Under the pieces are notes generated by a model that had not been told where the DNA came from, searched no databases, and worked only from the letters and a program-made list of their open reading frames with translations. The position numbers and the translations under genes are program-made. Source: AC-49 sp963766605 (GTDB lineage: Bacteria > Actinomycetota > Thermoleophilia > Solirubrobacterales > Solirubrobacteraceae). From it: DNA of 64,000 nt. The stretch is from positions 124,001 to 188,000 of the forward strand of contig CAVYAT010000005.1 in the NCBI GenBank assembly GCA_963766605.1, read 5' to 3'. Below, piece after piece: positions 54,362-63,130 of this stretch (position 1 is the stretch's first letter; every line of letters starts with the position of its first letter).

Positions 54362-56308
54362 TCAGCAGGCGATGTGAGCCCGCGCGCCCGCCGCGCGCCG
54401 CGACCCGCACGGCACGTTCGCACGGCCGACGCGCGTGCGCGCTGCGTCGACGTTGTTGCGCGGCCGCCTGTCGCGGCCGTTGGTGACCGCGACGGCGAGC
54501 ACCGCGTACGTTCGCAAACGCGTCGGGCGCGCCGTCACCTTGATTCGTGCCCGCCCGCCCACCGCCAGCTGGCCGAGCTCGCACGTCGTCGTGCCGGCGA
54601 CCGCGCACTTCGTGCCGCGCGGCGCGCTGATCTGGACGTCCAGCGCCCGCGGCGTCGTGAACGTGACCTTGGTGTCCGGGGCGGCCTGCGGGCCCGCGTT
54701 GGCGACCGTGATCGAGAAGTGCAGCGGCTGGAGCTCGTCGATCACCCTCGGCGCGTGGACGTCGACGTCGAGGTCCGCGGCGGCGCTCGACGGCGGTGCC
54801 GGCGGCGGCGCCGGGGTCGATTGGTTGCTCGGCGTCGGTTCGTTCGCCGGCGCCGGCGGCACGCTGTCAGCGACCGTGGTGCGGAGCACCACGAAGTTGT
54901 TGTCGATGTTCGTGTCGTCAACGGTTGCGCTGACGACGTGCGCCGCGCTGTGCAGCACCGCTGCGTCGCTCGTCACGCTCCCCATGACCGTCACGGCAAT
55001 CGTCTCGCCGCGGGCGAGCCGCCCGAAGTGGCAGACGACGCGGGACTCCTGATGTCCGCACGACCCGAGGGTGGAATCGGCGGCCGCGAAGGTCACCCCG
55101 GCCGGGATACCGAGCGTCGCCGATACTCCCGACGCGGTATTCGGACCGAGGTTCTCGATCACGTAGCTCGCCGCGTCGGCCCCATCGCGTACCGCGTCGC
55201 TGGTCGCCCTGATCGCCAGGTCGGCCGGCCGTGGGGACAGCGTCACCGTCATGGCGGCGGTGCCCGTCCCGCTGCACGACTCCGCGGGGCCGATCCGCAG
55301 CCCCAGCCCACCGTCGCCGCCGCCGGTCGCGGCGAGGACAAGCCGGACGTGGCGCTCGCTGGGCTCGGCGAGTCGGACCGGCACGGTCAGGGCGCCGAGC
55401 GTGCTCGGCGGCCCGTAGATCCCGTGCGGGATGGTGACGGTGATGACACCGTGATGATCGATCGTCGCGCGCGCGCCGGGGATGCCGGCTGGATCGCCGA
55501 CCCCGATCGACGCGGGATCGAGCCCGGCGCCGTGCAGGGTGACCGTCATCCGGCCGGTGGTCGTCAGGCGGCCGGCGATCTGCAGGCGCAGCGGCAGCGG
55601 CGACTCGCCCGAGGCGATCGCGCCAGGGGTCGCGGAGCTGATCTCCACCAGCGGTGATAGGGCCGCCGAGGCGTTGTCGAGCAGGTTGCCCGAGCCCGGG
55701 TTGGCGGTCTTGGGCGCGCCCTCCCAGCCGATCTCGTAGCTGCCGGTCGGGCCCACGAACGTGCTCGTCCCCTCGTAGTGCTTCCACGCGCCCGGCGCGG
55801 TGGAGGCGCTCGTGAACTTCTGGACCAGTATCGCGGGGTCGTCAAACGACGGCGTCAGGCTCCCGGCCGCGAACGCGCCGACGATCAGCGAGTCGGTCTC
55901 GGACCGTCCGCGGTGGAAGAAGCTCCAGCGCACGTCATCGCCGGTGGTCAGGCACACGGTCTGGAAGATGCGGTCCGGGGCGTCGACGTTCATCTCGATG
56001 TACTGCCCTGTCCCCGACGGCGACGGGATCGAGTCGAAGCCGGTGCCCCAGGTCTCGAACGGCCGATCGGCGCCGCCCGCCCGCGGTGCCGTTGTCGACC
56101 ACGCGGCCATGCGCTCGTCCCCTTGGACCGGGTTGGGGTCGTTGGCGCCCTCTTGATACGGGAACGCCCGATCGTCCGGGCCGACCGGCGAGTCCTGCTC
56201 GAACCCGGCGTTCGTCATCGTTCGCGGGGTCGAGGCGAACCCGCTCGCCGCTCCCAGCAACGCGCATACGGCAGCGACCACGGCCGCTGCTCGCGGCACC
56301 CCGGCCAT
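54362..56308 (-). CDS. Secreted DUF11-repeat surface protein
   Basis: 648 aa. A signal peptide (AAAVVAAVCALLGAASGFAS) leads to a jelly-roll-like N-terminal part (TMTNAGFEQDSPVGPDDRAF, GTGFDSIPSPSGTGQYIEMN, VCLTTGDDVRWSFFHRGRSE), which resembles carbohydrate-binding modules. Two DUF11-type immunoglobulin-like repeats follow (ADLAIRATSDAVRDGADAAS with YVIENLGPNTASGVSATL; ADLDVDVHAPRVIDELQPLH with FSITVANAGPQAAPDTKV), separated by a Pro/Ser/Thr linker. The basic end suits wall association. No sortase signal. The ATG 56,308 follows TACCCT by 6 nt. Likely adhesin or matrix protein. Confidence 0.8.
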   Translation of the reverse strand: MAGVPRAAAVVAAVCALLGAASGFASTPRTMTNAGFEQDSPVGPDDRAFPYQEGANDPNPVQGDERMAAWSTTAPRAGGADRPFETWGTGFDSIPSPSGTGQYIEMNVDAPDRIFQTVCLTTGDDVRWSFFHRGRSETDSLIVGAFAAGSLTPSFDDPAILVQKFTSASTAPGAWKHYEGTSTFVGPTGSYEIGWEGAPKTANPGSGNLLDNASAALSPLVEISSATPGAIASGESPLPLRLQIAGRLTTTGRMTVTLHGAGLDPASIGVGDPAGIPGARATIDHHGVITVTIPHGIYGPPSTLGALTVPVRLAEPSERHVRLVLAATGGGDGGLGLRIGPAESCSGTGTAAMTVTLSPRPADLAIRATSDAVRDGADAASYVIENLGPNTASGVSATLGIPAGVTFAAADSTLGSCGHQESRVVCHFGRLARGETIAVTVMGSVTSDAAVLHSAAHVVSATVDDTNIDNNFVVLRTTVADSVPPAPANEPTPSNQSTPAPPPAPPSSAAADLDVDVHAPRVIDELQPLHFSITVANAGPQAAPDTKVTFTTPRALDVQISAPRGTKCAVAGTTTCELGQLAVGGRARIKVTARPTRLRTYAVLAVAVTNGRDRRPRNNVDAARTRVGRANVPCGSRRAAGARAHIAC

Positions 56309-56314
56309 GCGGGC

Positions 56315-56320
56315 AGGGTA
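56315..56320 (-). promoter_or_regulatory. TACCCT -10 box, leaderless-type
   Basis: Reverse strand, ends 6 nt before ATG 56,308 of the DUF11 gene. Confidence 0.4.
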
Positions 56321-56333
56321 GCGCCGCACCGGC

Positions 56334-57530
56334 TCATGTGGGAGCCGCGCCCGCCGCGAACTCCTCGACCACACGCGCCGCCGCGTCGGCCGGGTCACGG
56401 GCCGCCAGCCACGCGGCAAGCTCGTGCGCCCGTCGGGCCCGCGCCGGCTCGTGCAGCGCGCGCTGCAGCGCGAGCTCGAGCGCTCGCGGCGAGCACAGGC
56501 GCCGCGGAACGCGCACGCCGACGCCGGCCCAGTCGACCCGCGCGCCGTTCTCGGCCATGTCGCCGGCGGCGGGGACGATCAGCGGCACGCAGCCGTGGCC
56601 CAGCGCCCAGCCGAGCGTCCCCGAGCCGCCGTGCATGACGACGATGTCGGCATGGGGCAGCACGTCGGCATAGCTCATCCACTCCACGAGCACCACGCCG
56701 GGCGGGACGTCGACGCCGGCCCCACGCGGCGCGACGGCCAGCGCCCGTACGCCGAGCCGCCCGCACGCGTCAAGCGCCGCTCGCAGCAGCGTCTGCCCGG
56801 GGTCCTGCGAGGTCGACGGCGCGATCACGACCAGCGGCCCGTCGCCAGGCGGCAGCGGCGTCTGCCCGTCGGCCGGCGGCGCCCACAGCAGCGGCCCGAC
56901 GACATGCACCTCCGGCGCCCACGCGCGCGGGTACTCGAGCTGGGGGAACGTGGCGACGATCGTCAGATCGGGCGACAGCGTCCCCAGCGGTCGCGCGACC
57001 TCTGCCAGCCCCAGCCGGCGGCGCGTCTCGTTGAGCTGCGCCCGTCCGAGCTCCCAGCCGCGGGCGGTCAGCGGCTCAAGCGCGCGCCAGAACGCTCGGC
57101 CGCCCGCGGTGCGCGGGATCCGCGCCCCGAGCGAGAACGGCGGCAGCCCCGATGCGGGCCCCGGATACAGGTGCGGAATCAGCGTGCCGACGCGGATGCC
57201 GCGTCGCTCGGCCGCCAGCGCCGGCGCGATCGTCAGCACGTCGTGGATGACGGCGTCCGGCGCGACATCGGCCAGCAGCCCGTCCATCTCGCGCGCCGCG
57301 CGCTCGGCCGCCACGTAGGGCTGCAGCGGCTGCTCGGTGGTCGGGAACGGCGTGTACTCCGGGGCCGGCGCGAACGTCATCCCCAGCGCCTCGACGTGCG
57401 CCCGCCAGCGCTCCCAGGTCTGCAGCACGACGTCGTTGCCCCGCGCGGCGAGCGCGCGGCCCAGCGCGATCGCCGGGAAGGCGTGCCCCGGGTCGCCGAA
57501 CGCGCCCAGGACGAGCCGCCGCTGCGCCGC
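56334..57530 (-). CDS. MGT-family glycosyltransferase (GT1), start codon unresolved
   Basis: About 398 aa. A GT-B fold of the macrolide/UDP-glucuronosyl type: RLVLGAFGDPGHAFPAIALG at the N-terminus, PDAVIHDVLTIAPALAAERR, DGPLVVIAPSTSQDPGQTLL, VLVEWMSYADVLPHADIVVM, then the donor motif HGGSGTLGWALGHGCVPLIV and PAAGDMAENGARVDWAGVGV. The N-terminus should lie close to 57,530, yet no ATG, GTG or TTG occurs in frame there; the codons run GTA GCG GCG CAG CGG CGG CTC GTC CTG. A CTG start, a sequence error, or re-initiation after the overlapping LLM stop are the options. Natural-product or lipid glycosylation is likely. Confidence 0.85.
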   Translation of the reverse strand, partial: AAQRRLVLGAFGDPGHAFPAIALGRALAARGNDVVLQTWERWRAHVEALGMTFAPAPEYTPFPTTEQPLQPYVAAERAAREMDGLLADVAPDAVIHDVLTIAPALAAERRGIRVGTLIPHLYPGPASGLPPFSLGARIPRTAGGRAFWRALEPLTARGWELGRAQLNETRRRLGLAEVARPLGTLSPDLTIVATFPQLEYPRAWAPEVHVVGPLLWAPPADGQTPLPPGDGPLVVIAPSTSQDPGQTLLRAALDACGRLGVRALAVAPRGAGVDVPPGVVLVEWMSYADVLPHADIVVMHGGSGTLGWALGHGCVPLIVPAAGDMAENGARVDWAGVGVRVPRRLCSPRALELALQRALHEPARARRAHELAAWLAARDPADAAARVVEEFAAGAAPT

Positions 57531-58573
57531 TACGCGGCCTCCTCGGCGAGCTGGGCGATCAGCCGCAGCTGCTCCAGGCGCTGATCGCGCGTGAACGCCA
57601 TCGGCGAGATGCCCAACGTCCCGACGCCCGCCTCGCGGTACGTGCGCAGCCGCGCGCGGACCGTGTCGGCCGGGCCGCACAGCGTCACCGTGTCGAGCAG
57701 CTCGTCGGGCAGCGACGCCATCGCCTCCTCCCGCTTGCCCTCCAGGTACAGCGTCTGCACCTTCTCGGCCGCGTCCTCGAAGCCGTAGCGGCGCACGAGC
57801 GCGTTGTAGAAGTTGCGCTCCCGCGACCCCATCCCGCCCACGTACAGCGCGACGACCGGGCGCATCGCGTTGCGCGCCTGCTCCACGTCGTCGGTGACCA
57901 TCACGCTGACCTGCGGGTGGATGTCGAAGTCGTCCAGCGAGCGGTCCGACCGGGCCGCGCCGGCCTCGAGGTGCACCCGTAGGTCGGGCAGGTGTTCGGG
58001 CGACAGCAGCGTGGGGATCCAGCCGTCGGCGATCTCGCCGGCCAGCTCGGTGTTCTTGGGCCCGATCGCCGCGAGGTAGATCGGGATCCGCTCCTGGACG
58101 GTGCCGATCGTCAGCTTCAGCGCGCGGCCCGGCCCGTCGGGCAGCGGCAGCACATAGTGCTCGCCCTCGAACTCCAGGCGCTCGCGCGACAGCGCCTTGC
58201 GCACGACCGCGATGTACTCGCGGGTGCGGTCGAGCTGGTGGGCGAAGCGCTGGCCATGCCAGCCCTCGGCGACCTGCGGCCCGCTGGAGCCGATGCCGAG
58301 GTTCATCCGGCCGTCGGACAGCTGGTCGAGCGTCGCGGCGGTCATTGCCGTCATCGCCGGCGAGCGCGCGGGCATCTGGAAGATCGCCGACCCGAGCCGG
58401 ATCTTCGTCGTCTGCCCGGCGAGCCAGCCGAGGATCGTCGCGCCGTCGGAGCCGTAGGCCTCGGCCGTCCACACGCTGTCGTAGCCGAGGCGCTCGGCCT
58501 CGAGCACGATCGCCTGCTGGTCGGCACGGGTCAGGCCCATGCCCCAGTAGCCGAGGTGGACGCCGAGCTTCAC
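57530..58573 (-). CDS. LLM-class F420-dependent oxidoreductase
   Basis: 347 aa. Luciferase-like monooxygenase barrel: VKLGVHLGYWGMGLTRADQQ, AERLGYDSVWTAEAYGSDGA, AILGWLAGQTTKIRLGSAIF-like (TILGWLAGQTTKIRLGSAI), MTAATLDQLSDGRMNLGIG, RIPIYLAAIGPKNTELAGEI and DGWIPTLLSPEHL. Typical of coenzyme-F420 enzymes of actinobacteria, which use F420 for hydride transfer. The GTG start overlaps the SDR stop (GTGA), and its own stop runs into the MGT gene, so SDR-LLM-MGT are one operon modifying a shared small molecule. Confidence 0.9.
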   Translation of the reverse strand: MKLGVHLGYWGMGLTRADQQAIVLEAERLGYDSVWTAEAYGSDGATILGWLAGQTTKIRLGSAIFQMPARSPAMTAMTAATLDQLSDGRMNLGIGSSGPQVAEGWHGQRFAHQLDRTREYIAVVRKALSRERLEFEGEHYVLPLPDGPGRALKLTIGTVQERIPIYLAAIGPKNTELAGEIADGWIPTLLSPEHLPDLRVHLEAGAARSDRSLDDFDIHPQVSVMVTDDVEQARNAMRPVVALYVGGMGSRERNFYNALVRRYGFEDAAEKVQTLYLEGKREEAMASLPDELLDTVTLCGPADTVRARLRTYREAGVGTLGISPMAFTRDQRLEQLRLIAQLAEEAA

Positions 58574-59295
58574 AGCTCGCTGTCCCCGGGGCGCACGAAC
58601 GCGATCTCGGGCACGATGCACGCGTCCGACATGTGCAGCAGCGACCGCACGGCGACGGCGATGTCCTCGGGGCGGATCATCTTGTCCGCCGGGACCGTGT
58701 CCTTGGTGAACTCGGTCATCGGCGTGTCGACGAATCCCGGGCACAGCGCCGTCGACTTGATCCCGTCCGGCGACAGCTCGCGGATCATGGCGTGGGTGAA
58801 GTTGATGACGGCGGCCTTCGTCGCGCCGTAGACCGACAGCCACGGCGAGCCGTTGCGCCCGGCGATCGACGCCGTGTTGACGACCAGCGAGCTGCCGTTC
58901 TCAGCCGCCGCGGCGCGCAGCATCTCGACGCAGTCGCGGTACATGAGGATGATCGAGCGCAGGTTGGTCGCCAGCTGGAGGTCGACCCGCTTGGCCTCCA
59001 TCTCGGCGACGCTGGCGCCAATGCCGACACCGGCGTTGTTGACGAGCACGTCGAGGCGCCCGTAGCGCTCCTTGTGCTTGGCGACGATGTCGGCGACGAC
59101 CGCCTCGTCGCCGATGATCCCGGCGACCGGCTGCACGTCGAAGCCCTCGTCGGCCAGTCCCTGGGCCGCGGCGTCGAGCTTGTCCGGGCGTCGCGCGGCG
59201 AGCGTGATCGCGAACCCTTCCTGACCGAGCATGCGGGCGATGGCAAGTCCGATGCCGCTCGACCCACCGGTGACGATTGCTGCGCGTTCTGGCAT
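58570..59295 (-). CDS. Short-chain dehydrogenase/reductase
   Basis: 241 aa. Classical SDR: cofactor motif VTGGSSGIGLAIARMLGQEG (TGxxxGIG), DVLVNNAGVGIGASVAEMEA (NNAG), catalytic Ser in VVNTASIAGRNGSPWLSVYG and the Tyr-x-x-x-Lys in VYGATKAAVINFTHAM. CPGFVDTPMTEFT follows. The substrate is unknown; operon context with an LLM oxidoreductase and glycosyltransferase suggests redox tailoring or a lipid/polyketide-like substrate. Confidence 0.92.
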   Translation of the reverse strand: MPERAAIVTGGSSGIGLAIARMLGQEGFAITLAARRPDKLDAAAQGLADEGFDVQPVAGIIGDEAVVADIVAKHKERYGRLDVLVNNAGVGIGASVAEMEAKRVDLQLATNLRSIILMYRDCVEMLRAAAAENGSSLVVNTASIAGRNGSPWLSVYGATKAAVINFTHAMIRELSPDGIKSTALCPGFVDTPMTEFTKDTVPADKMIRPEDIAVAVRSLLHMSDACIVPEIAFVRPGDSEL

Positions 59296-59365
59296 GGGCC
59301 GCAGTCAACCACAGGGCGGGCGACTGCGCCCGCCGGGTACCGGAGCGTGAGGGCAGGCGGCTGCG

Positions 59366-59371
59366 TAAGGT
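59366..59371 (+). promoter_or_regulatory. TAAGGT -10 box, leaderless-type
   Basis: Ends 8 nt before GTG 59,380 of the thioredoxin-like lipoprotein gene. Confidence 0.4.
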
Positions 59372-59379
59372 TCCGCTCC

Positions 59380-60369
59380 GTGCGCCGACTCGTCCCCGCA
59401 GCCCTCATCGTCGCCGCGGCACTGATCGCCGGATGCGGCTCGTCATCCCATCACTCGACGGCGACCGCGGCCTCGGCCGTTGCGACGCAGCCGGCGACCG
59501 CGAGCTTCCCACAGCTCAACGGCCGCACGCTGCCGGCGCTGGTCGGCAAGTTGCCCCAGGGGCCGTCGCTGGGCCCGACGTCGTCGATCTTCGAGCCGGG
59601 CAGCGACCGCATCGGGTTCGTGCTCGTCGACCGTTCGCGGCGCTTCATCAACGGCGCCCAGGTCGCGCTCTACACCGGCGATCCCAACGGCGGCGATGCG
59701 GCCGGGCCGTTCGCCGCTCACAGCGAGTCGCTGGCCGTCAACAAGCCCTACCAGAGCAAGCTCGTGTCGCAGGACACTGCGACTGCGGCGGCGCCGAAGG
59801 CGATCTACGTCGCGCACGTGCCGTTCTCCAAGACGGGCCGGCGCGCGATCGTCGCACTGGTCCGCCTCGACGGCCGCATGGTCGCGACCGCGCCGCTCGC
59901 CATCGACATCGCCTCCGAGAAGTCCGGGCCTCCGGATGTCGGCCAGAAGGCGGTCAAGATCCATACGCCGACCGTCGCGTCGGTCGGCGGCGACGCGTCG
60001 AAGGTCGATACGCGGATCCCTCCGGCGAAGGATCTCAACCAGGTCGACTTCGCCAAGGTCGTGGGCAAGAAGCCGGTGGCGCTGCTGTTCGCGACGCCGC
60101 AGTTCTGCCAGAGCCGCACGTGCGGCCCGGTCGAGGACATCGTCGAGCAGGCCAAGCACGACCCCGCGAACAAGCGCATCGCGTTCGTGCACATGGAGGT
60201 CTACAACGGCAACGACCCGGCGAAGGGCTTCCGCCCGCAGCTCGCGGCCTGGCACCTCCCGAGCGAGCCGTGGCTATTCGTGATCGACAGCCACGGGGTC
60301 GTCCGGGCGCGCTTTGAGGGCGCCTTCGGGGCCGACGAAGTGCAGCAGGCGCTCAATAGTGTCCGCTGA
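59380..60369 (+). CDS. Thioredoxin-like lipoprotein
   Basis: 329 aa. Lipoprotein signal RRLVPAALIVAAALIAGCGS with lipobox Ala-Gly-Cys at residue 19. The first half is an immunoglobulin-like domain (GSDRIGFVLVDRSRRFINGA, IVALVRLDGRMVATAPLAID). The second half is a thioredoxin fold in which KKPVALLFATPQFCQSRTCG supplies a CxxxC pair and HLPSEPWLFVIDSHGVVRAR the cis-proline strand, as in SCO1/AhpC-like proteins. The CxxxC spacing fits a copper-chaperone or thiol-redox role outside the membrane. The GTG start is set by the -10 box. Confidence 0.82.
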   Translation: MRRLVPAALIVAAALIAGCGSSSHHSTATAASAVATQPATASFPQLNGRTLPALVGKLPQGPSLGPTSSIFEPGSDRIGFVLVDRSRRFINGAQVALYTGDPNGGDAAGPFAAHSESLAVNKPYQSKLVSQDTATAAAPKAIYVAHVPFSKTGRRAIVALVRLDGRMVATAPLAIDIASEKSGPPDVGQKAVKIHTPTVASVGGDASKVDTRIPPAKDLNQVDFAKVVGKKPVALLFATPQFCQSRTCGPVEDIVEQAKHDPANKRIAFVHMEVYNGNDPAKGFRPQLAAWHLPSEPWLFVIDSHGVVRARFEGAFGADEVQQALNSVR

Positions 60370-60438
60370 TCGTCCAGTCTGCGCGCGCTGACACTCGGGA
60401 TGCGCATGGGGCCCTCGGGGCTCGGGTAGGTGCCCGCC

Positions 60439-60630
60439 ATGCCCAAAGCCCGTAAGCCTCTTTCTCAGATGGACCTGATCCGCCGCTACTCGCGGCTCCT
60501 GCGCCACGAGGGCGCCGCCGCACGCGGGCCGAGCACCGGTGCTCGCCGACGCCGCACGACCGCTGCGCAGGCGGCCGAGGTCGCCACACCGCCCCCCGCC
60601 GCCCTAGACTCGCCGCGGTCGGGGCGGTAG
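60439..60630 (+). CDS. Possible small basic protein (uncertain)
   Basis: 63 aa from ATG 60,439: PKARKPLSQMDLIRRYSRLL, then an Arg/Ala-rich tail. The stop lies 10 nt inside tRNA-Met, which argues against it, but the first 25 residues look protein-like and no other feature occupies 60,370-60,620. Confidence 0.25.
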   Translation: MPKARKPLSQMDLIRRYSRLLRHEGAAARGPSTGARRRRTTAAQAAEVATPPPAALDSPRSGR

Positions 60631-60693
60631 CTCAATGGTCAGAGCAGCGAGCTCATAACTCGTCAGATCCTGGTTCGAGTCCAGGCCGCCCCA
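60621..60693 (+). tRNA. tRNA-Met (anticodon CAT)
   Basis: 73 nt without CCA. Acceptor GGGGCGG pairs with CCGCCCC; the D arm contains GCTCAATGGTCAGAGC, the anticodon loop CTCATAA carries CAT, and the T arm is TGGTTCGAGTCCA. The first acceptor pair G-C rules out the initiator type with a 1-72 mismatch, so it is an elongator Met or, if C34 is modified to lysidine, an Ile2 tRNA. Confidence 0.9.
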
Positions 60694-60739
60694 GTGGTGG
60701 GCCCGCGGCCGAGCGGGCGACCCGTCACACTGTGTTCAC

Positions 60740-62140
60740 ATGAAGATCGTATCCGCCACGATCTTCTTCCCTCGCGGTGGCTCTTCGTTCGTCTCCCGGT
60801 CGCTGGCCGGCTGCCTGCGCGACCGCGGCCACGCCGTCCAGCTCATCGCCGGATCCCGTACCGACCTCGGGGACCTGGCCAGCGCGGCCAGCTTCTACGC
60901 GGGCGCCGACATCCACGCGGTCGACTTCACGCCGGCCCTGCGCGCCATCGACCCGATGGGCTACGAGGGATCGGGCGCCACCGCGCCGATGCACGGGTCG
61001 TTCGAGGACCGCCCCGCTGCGCCGGACCGGGTCTTCGCCTCGCTGTCGGACGCCGACTACGAGCGCCAGGTGCGTGCGTGGTCGCGGGCGCTGAGTGCCG
61101 TGGGCGCGCAGCGGGCCGACGTCCTGCACCTGCATCACCTGACGCCGCTGCACGCCGCCGCGGCGCTCATCGCGCCGGACACTCCGATCGTCACCCATCT
61201 GCACGGCACCGAGCTGCTGATGCTCGAAGCGATCGAGCAGCGCGGCCCGCGGGCCTGGCCGTACGCGGCGCAGTGGCGGGCACGGCTGCGGGCGTGGGCG
61301 GCGAGCAGCGGGCAGATCATTGTCGCGCCGGGAAATCTCGAGCGGGCGATCGAGCTGCTCGGCGGCGACGGCGACCGCTATTGCACGCTGGCCAACGGCT
61401 TCGATCCGCTGCGCTTCCGGCCGCTGACCGTCGATCGCGAAGCGGTCTGGCAACGGGCGCTGGTCGACGAGCCGCGCGGCTGGCGGCCGGGCGGGTCACC
61501 GGGCGGCGTGCGCTACGCGGCGACCGACCTGGCGACGCTGGCCCGGGGCAGCGTGCTCGTCTACGTCGGCCGCTTCACCGAGGTCAAGCGCCTGAGTATG
61601 TTGATCGAGGCGTTTGCGCAGGCCGCACCGCGACTTGCCACGCCGACGTCGCTGGTCATCGTCGGCGGCCATCCGGGGGAGTGGGAGGGCGAACATCCGG
61701 CCGACGCCATCGATCGGCTGGGCCTCGACAACGTGTTCCTCGCGGGCTGGCATGAGCACGGCGAGCTGCCCGAGTTGCTGGCCGCCGCCGACGTGCTCGT
61801 CCTGCCGTCCGCGCGCGAGAGCTTCGGCCAGGTGATCGTCGAGGCGATGGCGTGCCGCGTGCCGTCGGTGGCCGCGGCGTCACCCGGCCCGGCGCGGATC
61901 ATCGATGACGGGGAGACCGGCTGGCTGTTCGCGGTCGACGGGCGTGAGGAACTCGCCGATGTCCTCGTGGACGCCGTCAACCGTCCGGCCGAGCGGCGGC
62001 GCCGCGCTGCGCTGGCCGAGTTGGCCGCCGTCGAGAACTACGCGTGGCCCCAACTCGCGACGGATCTCGAGGCGATCCTCGAACGTGCGATCACCGATCC
62101 CGATCGGCCACTGGTCGCGCCGACCCAGAACCAGCAGTAG
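60740..62140 (+). CDS. GT4-family glycosyltransferase
   Basis: 466 aa. GT-B fold retaining glycosyltransferase: MKIVSATIFFPRGGSSFVSR, SLAGCLRDRGHAVQLIAGSR at the N-terminus; DVLHLHHLTPLHAAAALIAP and THLHGTELLMLEAIEQRGPR in the acceptor domain; GSVLVYVGRFTEVKRLSMLI, GLDNVFLAGWHEHGELPELL, VLVLPSARESFGQVIVEAMA (E-x7-E region) and CRVPSVAAASPGPARIIDDG in the donor domain. Likely builds an exopolysaccharide or glycolipid. The TAG stop is part of the -10 box of the next gene. Confidence 0.9.
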   Translation: MKIVSATIFFPRGGSSFVSRSLAGCLRDRGHAVQLIAGSRTDLGDLASAASFYAGADIHAVDFTPALRAIDPMGYEGSGATAPMHGSFEDRPAAPDRVFASLSDADYERQVRAWSRALSAVGAQRADVLHLHHLTPLHAAAALIAPDTPIVTHLHGTELLMLEAIEQRGPRAWPYAAQWRARLRAWAASSGQIIVAPGNLERAIELLGGDGDRYCTLANGFDPLRFRPLTVDREAVWQRALVDEPRGWRPGGSPGGVRYAATDLATLARGSVLVYVGRFTEVKRLSMLIEAFAQAAPRLATPTSLVIVGGHPGEWEGEHPADAIDRLGLDNVFLAGWHEHGELPELLAAADVLVLPSARESFGQVIVEAMACRVPSVAAASPGPARIIDDGETGWLFAVDGREELADVLVDAVNRPAERRRRAALAELAAVENYAWPQLATDLEAILERAITDPDRPLVAPTQNQQ

Positions 62141-62143
62141 GCT
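62138..62143 (+). promoter_or_regulatory. TAGGCT -10 box, leaderless-type
   Basis: Its TAG is the stop of the glycosyltransferase gene; it ends 7 nt before GTG 62,151. Confidence 0.4.
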
Positions 62144-62150
62144 GCGCCGC

Positions 62151-62684
62151 GTGGCGAGGAGAGCGCCCACGGGTCTGGCAGTGGTCGCGGCGTGCGCTGT
62201 CGCGGGCGTTTGGGCGCCTGGCGTCGCCGCGCAGCTGAGCGCGCACCGGATCGTGCCCGGGAAGTCGGTCGGGCGGATTCAGATCGGTGATCGCCGGCAG
62301 GCGATCGAGAAGCTGCTGGGGCCCGACCACGTCCCGCCGCGCACGGTCAAGCGCGGGGTCGGCGTGTTCATCGCCCAGTACCCCGAGCGCCATCTGTCGC
62401 TGTTCTACTTCGGCCATTCCAACGCGCGCCTCGTCGCCGTGAGCACGAACGACCCCAAGCTGCACACGGCCAACGGCATCCGCATCGGAGCCACGCGGGT
62501 CAAGGTCGCCAAGACCTACCCCAAGCTCACATGCAGCACCCAGCAGACGTACTGCGACCGCGCCGGCCCAGGCGGGCGCATCACGCGCTTCGGCTTTCAC
62601 CACGCGGGCGGCAAGACGCCCGACAAGGACGAGGTCATCGTGATCGCGGTCGGCCTCCAGCGCTACCTGGCCAAGCTGCACTGA
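62151..62684 (+). CDS. Hypothetical secreted protein
   Basis: 177 aa, not recognised. A signal peptide (APTGLAVVAACAVAGVWAPG, cleavage near VAAQ) precedes a small globular domain with RIVPGKSVGRIQIGDRRQAI, EKLLGPDHVPPRTVKRGVGV, HLSLFYFGHSNARLVAVSTN and RVKVAKTYPKLTCSTQQTYC. The IQIGDRRQAIEKLLG element resembles the SmpA/BamE-like helix entry seen in many small exported proteins. The stop overlaps the VOC start (TGATG). Confidence 0.7.
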   Translation: MARRAPTGLAVVAACAVAGVWAPGVAAQLSAHRIVPGKSVGRIQIGDRRQAIEKLLGPDHVPPRTVKRGVGVFIAQYPERHLSLFYFGHSNARLVAVSTNDPKLHTANGIRIGATRVKVAKTYPKLTCSTQQTYCDRAGPGGRITRFGFHHAGGKTPDKDEVIVIAVGLQRYLAKLH

Positions 62685-63064
62685 TGCGGGCGTTCCCGAT
62701 CCTCTACGCCCGCGACGTGGAGGCTGTTGCCGGGTTCTACCAGCGGTTCGGGTTCGAGGTCACGTTCCGGCTCGACGGCCCCGACGGGACCGCCGGCTAC
62801 GTCTCGATGCAGCGCGACGAGGCCGGACTGGCGGTGACGGTCGAGGACTCGGCGCGGATGTTCGCGGGCGTCGAGCCCGGTCCCGGTCCGCGCCACGAGA
62901 TGTGGATCTACGTCGACGACGCCGACGCCACGGTGGCGGAGCTACGCGCCGCCGGCGTCACCGTTGTCCGCGAGCCGGCCGACATGCCGTGGGGCGAGCG
63001 GGCCGCCTACGTCGCCGACCCCGAGGGCAACCTCGTGTCGGTCGCGACCGCGCCCGCCGGCTGA
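62684..63064 (+). CDS. VOC (glyoxalase/bleomycin-resistance) superfamily protein
   Basis: 126 aa. A paired beta-alpha-beta-beta-beta VOC fold: AFPILYARDVEAVAGFYQRF, GFEVTFRLDGPDGTAGYVSM, EMWIYVDDADATVAELRAAG and ERAAYVADPEGNLVSVATAP. The DPEGN end is typical, and a metal-binding His/Glu set may exist (His near PRHEMW, Glu in DPEGN). Could bind or detoxify a small molecule. Translationally coupled to the preceding secreted protein gene. Confidence 0.87.
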   Translation: MRAFPILYARDVEAVAGFYQRFGFEVTFRLDGPDGTAGYVSMQRDEAGLAVTVEDSARMFAGVEPGPGPRHEMWIYVDDADATVAELRAAGVTVVREPADMPWGERAAYVADPEGNLVSVATAPAG

Positions 63065-63130
63065 CAACGTCGCGAGGCGCACGCAATCGCGCGGCCCCAC
63101 CGCGCGTATGGCCGTGGCAAAGGGGGAGAC

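Noticed and set aside
60621..60693. Initiator tRNA-fMet
   Set aside because: The first acceptor pair is G-C; the initiator type needs an unpaired 1-72.
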